A stretch of 64,000 nt of DNA from the NCBI GenBank assembly GCA_016703665.1, contig JADJBS010000020.1, forward strand, positions 248,001-312,000. Direction: 5' to 3'. Shown in pieces: positions 59,537-64,000 of the stretch. Origin of the DNA: Candidatus Defluviibacillus avedoerensis (GTDB lineage Bacteria; Pseudomonadota; Gammaproteobacteria; Burkholderiales; Burkholderiaceae_C). The first letter of the stretch is position 1. Each line of letters starts with the position of its first letter. The position numbers and the translations under genes were made by a program. The notes below the pieces were generated by a model, which saw nothing but the letters and a program-made list of their open reading frames with translations, made no database searches and was not told the DNA's origin.

Positions 59537-60673
59537 TTACATCTCTGCAATATGGGTAATGGTCATGGTTTGATTGTGAAGCTTACAAGGCGCATTGCCG
59601 GTAAATGGGCTGATTTCGCCATTGGAATAAAACCCCGTCAAAACGGCTTTCTGTCCAAAAACATCCCCCACAGCCTCAACCTCTTCGTCCACACGTCCAC
59701 CCATGACAAGCTTGCGCCCAACGCAACTCACCAGGATAGCCAAGCTCGCGCCACTCCCAGCCCACATCTTTTGGGCTGCCTGCGCGGCGGACTCTGCTCC
59801 GTCCACCAAAGCATCTGTGCTGGCGTGCATCAATCGTAAATACCCGGCTGACTCGATGTCTCCTGCCAGCGTCATACTGCCAGCGACTTCGTCAACTCCC
59901 AAGATAGTGCGAATCAAACCGACTTCACTGTGATCGCTGCCAAGCATTGCAAAGGGAAACAACAGACCAGAGGCCGGCAAATCTTTGGCATGCTCACCTA
60001 AGTAGCGCTTGTAGACCTCAAGTGCCGGCTCACCGTCGAGCTCATACAAAATATTCTGCTCGCTACGGGTTACTTTGCGTGCGGGTCCAAAAGGCTGCCA
60101 GCCGCCAAACGAACCGTGGGCATAGCTCAACTTGTCGCCATACAGTCCAACACAGACCAGCTGATCATTGTGAACACCGTTTCCGTTCAGAACCCAAGAC
60201 TCTTTGAATGCCGCAGCATCCCCTGCCAGGCCACCAGTGATCGGCACATCAGCGCCAAGCACCGATGCAAGGCCAGCAATCAACTCACTGCCGTTAATGG
60301 CCACGCCCTGCCCCAACACCAGCACGGCCTTAAGGTCTTTGGACGGCAGCTGCTGGCCCAAACGCTGCCCGGCAGCAAAGGAGTCTGCCATGCCATTCAA
60401 TACAGTGCTGGACTCGACTACGTGACTGCTGTCAAAACGCACAGCAGTCACTACACAGGTACCGTCGGCAACACCTTGGCTTGAAATTTCACCTGCTGTC
60501 GTGCATCCAACACGCGTGACGGATGCAAAAGCGGTTGCTAGCGGCACTGCGACAGCCTTCAGCAAGGATTCAGCGCCAAATGCCAGCAGGAAATTGGGGC
60601 GAATTGACGCCAAGCCTTGAAGCTTCGCCGTCAGTTCGTCAGCACTGGTCAAGGTAACCTGGGTGACTTCCAT
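59537..60673 (-). CDS. FIST domain sensory protein
   Basis: A 378-residue protein with FIST_N (about 25-220) and FIST_C (about 230-365) domains. Landmarks: RPNFLLAFGAESLLKAVAVP, VTRVGCTTAGEISSQGV, the GSELIAGLASVLGADVPITG-GLAGD segment, and the C-terminal GQKAVLTGFYSNGEISPF. FIST domains are proposed to sense small ligands such as amino acids and feed kinases or cyclases. No signal peptide is present. It lies 38 bp upstream of the hybrid kinase, so it likely supplies the input to that kinase. Confidence 0.93.
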   Translation of the reverse strand: MEVTQVTLTSADELTAKLQGLASIRPNFLLAFGAESLLKAVAVPLATAFASVTRVGCTTAGEISSQGVADGTCVVTAVRFDSSHVVESSTVLNGMADSFAAGQRLGQQLPSKDLKAVLVLGQGVAINGSELIAGLASVLGADVPITGGLAGDAAAFKESWVLNGNGVHNDQLVCVGLYGDKLSYAHGSFGGWQPFGPARKVTRSEQNILYELDGEPALEVYKRYLGEHAKDLPASGLLFPFAMLGSDHSEVGLIRTILGVDEVAGSMTLAGDIESAGYLRLMHASTDALVDGAESAAQAAQKMWAGSGASLAILVSCVGRKLVMGGRVDEEVEAVGDVFGQKAVLTGFYSNGEISPFTGNAPCKLHNQTMTITHIAEM

Positions 60674-60792
60674 GGAATATCCTCACGTTGGGTGATTTTG
60701 ATTCCATCATAGCCAGAGTGGGCCGACCATGCGCATCAGGCAGCAATATCCCTCTTGGCTGGCAAACCTTTATGGCTTGTCGATCAAAGACC

Positions 60793-61749
60793 TTACTCGT
60801 AACCGAATGATTTGACCCTCGCTTCGTCGTCGGCCCATCCAGACCGCACTTTGACCCAAAGCTCAATGAAGACTTTGGCATCCATGAGTTTCTCCAGCTC
60901 CATGCGCGCCTCTGTCCCAATTCGTTTCAGCCGTTCACCTTTGTCGCCAATGACCATGGCCTTGTGGCCGTCACGCTCAACCACGATAGTGGCAGCAATC
61001 CGGACCATGCGTGCCACCGTTTTACCTGGCTCTTCCGTAAATTTGTCAATAATGACGGTGCTGGTGTACGGTAGCTCATCCCCCGTCAGGCGGAACAGTT
61101 TCTCGCGAACGATCTCACTGGCCAGGAATTTTTCACTGCGGTCGGTCAGTTCGTCCTCGCCATACCACCAAGCTTGCGCAGGAAGGTATTTTTCGCACAC
61201 GCCAAGCAGACGTTGCACATCCTTGCTATTTTTAGCGGACAAAGGCATCAATTCCGCAAAATCATGTTTGGTTTGCATCTCCTGCAACCACACAGGTAAC
61301 GCCGAGCGTTCCTTGACCGTATCCAACTTGTTCGCCAGCAGGATGACCGGCACACCCGGTTTGAGCAGTTTGAGCACGCGAGCGTCCGCCGGTGTAAAAC
61401 TTCCCGCCTCTACCACAAAGATCACCAGATCAACGTCACCTACTGCGCCAAGAACTGTCTTGTTGAGCGACTTGTTCAGCGCTGTTGTATGGATCGTTTG
61501 AAAGCCCGGGGTATCCACAAAAACGAACTGACTACCGCCACCGGCTTCGTCCTTGACGGTTCGCATGCCCGTAATGCGGTGGCGCGTGGTTTGTGCTTTT
61601 CTAGAGGTGATGCTGATTTTTTGCCCCACCAGTGCATTGAGCAGAGTGGATTTACCCACATTGGGCTTGCCCACAATCGCTACTAGGCCACAACGCTGGT
61701 TCTGGCTGGCAGCATCAGTAGTATTTGCTATTATTTTTGTAGTATTCAT
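60793..61749 (-). CDS. era: GTPase Era
   Basis: A 318-residue ribosome-assembly GTPase from the ATG at 61749 (MNTTKIIANTTDAASQNQRC), which overlaps nothing essential in rnc; the longer frame lies inside rnc. G motifs: GKPNVGKST (G1), DTPGFQ (G3) and NKLD (G4). The C-terminal KH domain includes AMVIGDKGERLKRIGTEARM. Era binds 16S rRNA near its 3' end. The start lies 5 bp past the rnc stop, so the pair is co-transcribed. Confidence 0.97.
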   Translation of the reverse strand: MNTTKIIANTTDAASQNQRCGLVAIVGKPNVGKSTLLNALVGQKISITSRKAQTTRHRITGMRTVKDEAGGGSQFVFVDTPGFQTIHTTALNKSLNKTVLGAVGDVDLVIFVVEAGSFTPADARVLKLLKPGVPVILLANKLDTVKERSALPVWLQEMQTKHDFAELMPLSAKNSKDVQRLLGVCEKYLPAQAWWYGEDELTDRSEKFLASEIVREKLFRLTGDELPYTSTVIIDKFTEEPGKTVARMVRIAATIVVERDGHKAMVIGDKGERLKRIGTEARMELEKLMDAKVFIELWVKVRSGWADDEARVKSFGYE

Positions 61750-61753
61750 GAAT

Positions 61754-62467
61754 TTACTTTGCCTTGAGGTTGACCAGCATCGCTGCCGCTGCGGCCTGCT
61801 CACCGGCACGGCGCGAACCACCTATACCGCGTTCGCGCAGATTCATGGAGGGCACCTCGCACTCCACATCAAACGTCTGTTTGTGCGCGGCACCAACAGT
61901 AGCGACAACCTTGTAATTGGGAACAGGCAGCTTGCGCCCTTGAAGCAATTCCTGTAATTCGGTTTTGGGGTCTTTTCCGATGGCGGCCATCTGAGGCTGA
62001 ATTTCCAACCCACTGAACAGACGCTGGACAAGCGCATCCGCCGCTGAAAATCCTGCATCCAGAAAGACTGCGCCAATGACGGCTTCAAGCGCATCCGCCA
62101 ATATCGACGGGCGCTTGAAACCGCCCGATTTGGCCTCGCCCTCGCCGAGCAACAACACCTCGGAAATACGCAACCCGTTGGCCAATTGATGCAGCGTATC
62201 CTGTTTGACCAAATTTGCCCGCACACGAGACAGATCTCCTTCAGGAAGAGTCTTCAAGCGGTCAAAGAGCAGGGCGGCAACCGAGAGGTTAAGAACGGAG
62301 TCCCCCAGAAACTCAAGACGTTCATTGTGGTCCGACGAGTAACTGCGGTGCGTCAGCGCCCTCACCAACAATCCAGCATTTGAAAATATGTGGCCCAACC
62401 GCTCTTGCAAGACACGTAAGCGATCCGCAGAAGGATAACTCAAGCTGGACTCAGCCACGCCGTTCAC
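61754..62467 (-). CDS. rnc: Ribonuclease III
   Basis: A 237-residue double-strand-specific RNase with a GTG start at 62467. The catalytic signature NERLEFLGDSVLNLSVAALL holds the metal-binding acids. The second acidic site is in SILADALEAVIGAVFLDAGF. A C-terminal double-stranded RNA-binding domain ends with GGSRRAGEQAAAAAMLVNLK. The start lies 3 bp past the stop of the DUF4845 gene. It processes rRNA precursors and regulates mRNAs. Confidence 0.97.
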   Translation of the reverse strand: MNGVAESSLSYPSADRLRVLQERLGHIFSNAGLLVRALTHRSYSSDHNERLEFLGDSVLNLSVAALLFDRLKTLPEGDLSRVRANLVKQDTLHQLANGLRISEVLLLGEGEAKSGGFKRPSILADALEAVIGAVFLDAGFSAADALVQRLFSGLEIQPQMAAIGKDPKTELQELLQGRKLPVPNYKVVATVGAAHKQTFDVECEVPSMNLRERGIGGSRRAGEQAAAAAMLVNLKAK

Positions 62468-62470
62468 CCA

Positions 62471-62824
62471 TCACTTAGTGCGACCTTCGTACTTGAGCAC
62501 GAGGTATGCGGGTCCAGCCAAATGAATTTCACGCTTCCAAGCATAAATGACCACAGCACGGTCACCCTCTTTGGTGATTTCGAGGTCTCTCCCTGTGATG
62601 GACTTGATGTCATCGATCTGTGCCGCCCTGTCAAAAATGGACCGAATATCGGTCACAGTTTGCCCTTCATGAGCAGCCTTGTGAGCTGCCTTTCGTACAG
62701 CCATGTATTCGATCACCGTAGGTGCTACCTGCGCCCCCACGACAAACAGGACGGCAATGACTCCGCCCCACAACAGCATGCCAAAAAGAGAAAACCCCGC
62801 CTGTTTGCGCCGCGCCATAGCCAT
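62471..62824 (-). CDS. DUF4845 domain membrane protein
   Basis: A 117-residue protein with one N-terminal membrane helix (GFSLFGMLLWGGVIAVLFVV) after a basic start (MAMARRKQA), and a small soluble domain (YMAVRKAAHKAAHEGQTVTD). Proteins of the DUF4845 family sit between lepB and rnc in many beta- and gammaproteobacteria, as here. The pilin-like helix suggests a membrane-anchored role. No activity has been assigned. Confidence 0.92.
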   Translation of the reverse strand: MAMARRKQAGFSLFGMLLWGGVIAVLFVVGAQVAPTVIEYMAVRKAAHKAAHEGQTVTDIRSIFDRAAQIDDIKSITGRDLEITKEGDRAVVIYAWKREIHLAGPAYLVLKYEGRTK

Positions 62825-62829
62825 TCCTC

Positions 62830-63810
62830 CTAGTCAAATGAACCGATGCGACTGATGTGCCCGAAATTCATCCATACAAAAAAGGCTTTGCCTACGATAT
62901 TCTTGTCTGGAACAAACCCCCAGTAGCGGGAATCCAGCGAGTTATCACGGTTGTCGCCCATCATGAAGTACATGCCTTGCGGCACTTTGCAAGTCACACC
63001 CTCGACCGTATAAGTGCAATTCTGCTTGAAAGCAAAATCGTCTGCCCCTGTCACAAAGGCAGGTCGCTCATCGTCATTCAGGATGTTGTGGATTTTGTCG
63101 CCCGATTTTTCCTGAAACTGCTTGATGTAGCGCATCGAATCTTGTTCAAAAAAATCTGGCTGTGACTCTTTGACAAGCGGCTTGCCGTTGATGGTCAGTT
63201 TCTTGTTGAGGTAGGCTACCTCATCACCGGGTATACCCACAACTCGCTTGATGTAGTCAAGACTAGGTTTGGGTGGGTAACGAAACACCATCACATCCCC
63301 GCGCTGGACAGTCGCTCCGTCTGTCAGTTTGGTATTGATCACTGGCAAGCGAACACCGTAGTGAAATTTATTGACCAATATAAGGTCGCCCACCCACAAG
63401 GTCGGGTACATCGATCCTGATGGAATCTTGAAGGGTTCAAACAGAAAAGACCTAAGCAGAAAGACCACAACAATCACAGGAAACAGCCCTGCAGTCCAGT
63501 CAAGCCACCAAGGCTGGCGCAAAATCTGTTCACGCATTTCTGGGGAAACCTCTGACTCCAGACTGTTGTTCTGGTGGATCCCCATTTTGGCGAGAGACGC
63601 TTGCCGATCCTGCTTTTGGGCTATTTGATCTGCCAGCTCTTTCTGTCGTTTAGGCAGAAAGTAAAAACGCTCTGCGAGCCAATAGACGCCGGTAACCAAG
63701 GTTGCCAGGAACAACAAAAGCGCAAAGTTGCCTTCCAGAGCACCGGTATACCAAGCGCCGATGTACCCCAAAAATGTGGCCAGAATGATGGCCGTCAATA
63801 CAGGCATCAT
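62830..63810 (-). CDS. lepB: Signal peptidase I
   Basis: A 326-residue membrane protease removing signal peptides. N-terminal helices cover about 5-45 and the second membrane segment about 108-122 (LFPVIVVVFLLRSFLFEPF). Catalytic serine S133 is in FKIPSGSMYPTLWVGD and catalytic lysine K188 in LDYIKRVVGIPGDEV. The C-terminal box GDNRDNSLDSRYWGFVP is intact. The ATG overlaps the lepA stop (ATGA); starting at the next codon (63807) is also possible. Confidence 0.97.
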   Translation of the reverse strand: MMPVLTAIILATFLGYIGAWYTGALEGNFALLLFLATLVTGVYWLAERFYFLPKRQKELADQIAQKQDRQASLAKMGIHQNNSLESEVSPEMREQILRQPWWLDWTAGLFPVIVVVFLLRSFLFEPFKIPSGSMYPTLWVGDLILVNKFHYGVRLPVINTKLTDGATVQRGDVMVFRYPPKPSLDYIKRVVGIPGDEVAYLNKKLTINGKPLVKESQPDFFEQDSMRYIKQFQEKSGDKIHNILNDDERPAFVTGADDFAFKQNCTYTVEGVTCKVPQGMYFMMGDNRDNSLDSRYWGFVPDKNIVGKAFFVWMNFGHISRIGSFD

Positions 63811-64000
63811 CAGTCTTCCACCTGCAAAATAGCCAGGAAGGCCTCTTGTGGCACCTCAACCGATCCAATTTGTTTCATGCGTTTCTTACCTGCTTTTTGT
63901 TTCTCAAGGAGCTTGCGTTTGCGGCTAATGTCACCGCCGTAGCATTTTGCCAGCACGTTTTTGCGCAGTGCCTTGATCGTCTCGCGAGCAATGATGTTGG
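63810..64000 (-). CDS. lepA: Elongation factor 4 (LepA), C-terminal end only
   Basis: The last 62 residues of LepA, a ribosome-binding GTPase, read from the window edge to a TGA at 63812-63810. The conserved C-terminal tail is present: IIARETIKALRKNVLAKCYG, GDISRKRKLLEKQKAGKKRM and VEVPQEAFLAILQVED. The rest of the gene lies outside the window. It is coupled to lepB. Confidence 0.95.
   Translation of the reverse strand, partial: NIIARETIKALRKNVLAKCYGGDISRKRKLLEKQKAGKKRMKQIGSVEVPQEAFLAILQVED

Noticed and set aside
1..64000. tRNA, rRNA or CRISPR loci
   Set aside because: The short intergenic gaps were read for cloverleaf arms, CCA ends and regularly spaced repeats; none was convincing.

Overview
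The window looks like part of a betaproteobacterial chromosome of the Comamonadaceae (Rhodoferax/Polaromonas/Variovorax-like). The evidence is two gene orders typical of Burkholderiales (leuB-asd-fimV-truA-trpFBA-accD and lepA-lepB-DUF4845-rnc-era-recO-pdxJ-acpS-nagZ), two Bug/TctC-type periplasmic binding proteins, and a selenoneine gene set of the kind described in Variovorax. Coding density is high, no gap without a gene exceeds about 220 bases, and I see no rRNA, tRNA, CRISPR array or intact insertion sequence.

Layout. 1-4.6 kb: a minus-strand catabolic cluster (two paralogous VOC proteins with a flavin-hydroxylase remnant between them, a fumarylacetoacetase-family hydrolase, a Bug receptor and a DUF1185 protein) with a divergent GntR regulator. 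4.6-12.9 kb: carboxylesterase, nitronate monooxygenase-like protein, chemoreceptor, 4-hydroxyphenylpyruvate dioxygenase, a small membrane protein, and a transglutaminase/TlpA pair. 13.0-23.4 kb: a plus-strand run of a TVP38-flavoprotein fusion, DUF547, ATP-grasp, YHS lipoprotein and EgtD, facing senA and followed by senB-senC. Together these give histidine trimethylation and selenoneine synthesis. 23.5-28.7 kb: accessory genes (Bug receptor, VapC/Phd-type toxin-antitoxin, flavoprotein monooxygenase, HCCA-isomerase-like protein, diguanylate cyclase response regulator). 28.9-38.6 kb: leuB, asd, fimV, truA, trpF, trpB, trpA, accD. 39.3-48.6 kb: a tightly overlapping nine-gene surface-polysaccharide operon. 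48.6-54.7 kb: lysS, rlpA, nagZ, acpS, pdxJ, recO. 54.7-60.7 kb: a FIST/hybrid kinase/HD-GYP signalling module set between recO and era. 60.8-64 kb: era, rnc, DUF4845, lepB and the end of lepA.

Points of note. (i) The senABC plus egtD locus implies selenoneine, and probably ergothioneine-related, chemistry, with an uncharacterised ATP-grasp enzyme in the same operon. (ii) egtD, accD and lysS each carry a one-base deletion at a short homopolymer. Because accD and lysS are normally essential, these are most likely sequence errors rather than real mutations. (iii) A dispersed repeat of about 45 bp occurs four times, and one copy encodes the signal peptide of the DUF547 protein. (iv) The conserved lepA-nagZ block has two insertions: the signalling module, and a cysteine-rich orphan gene next to a 98-bp imperfect palindrome.
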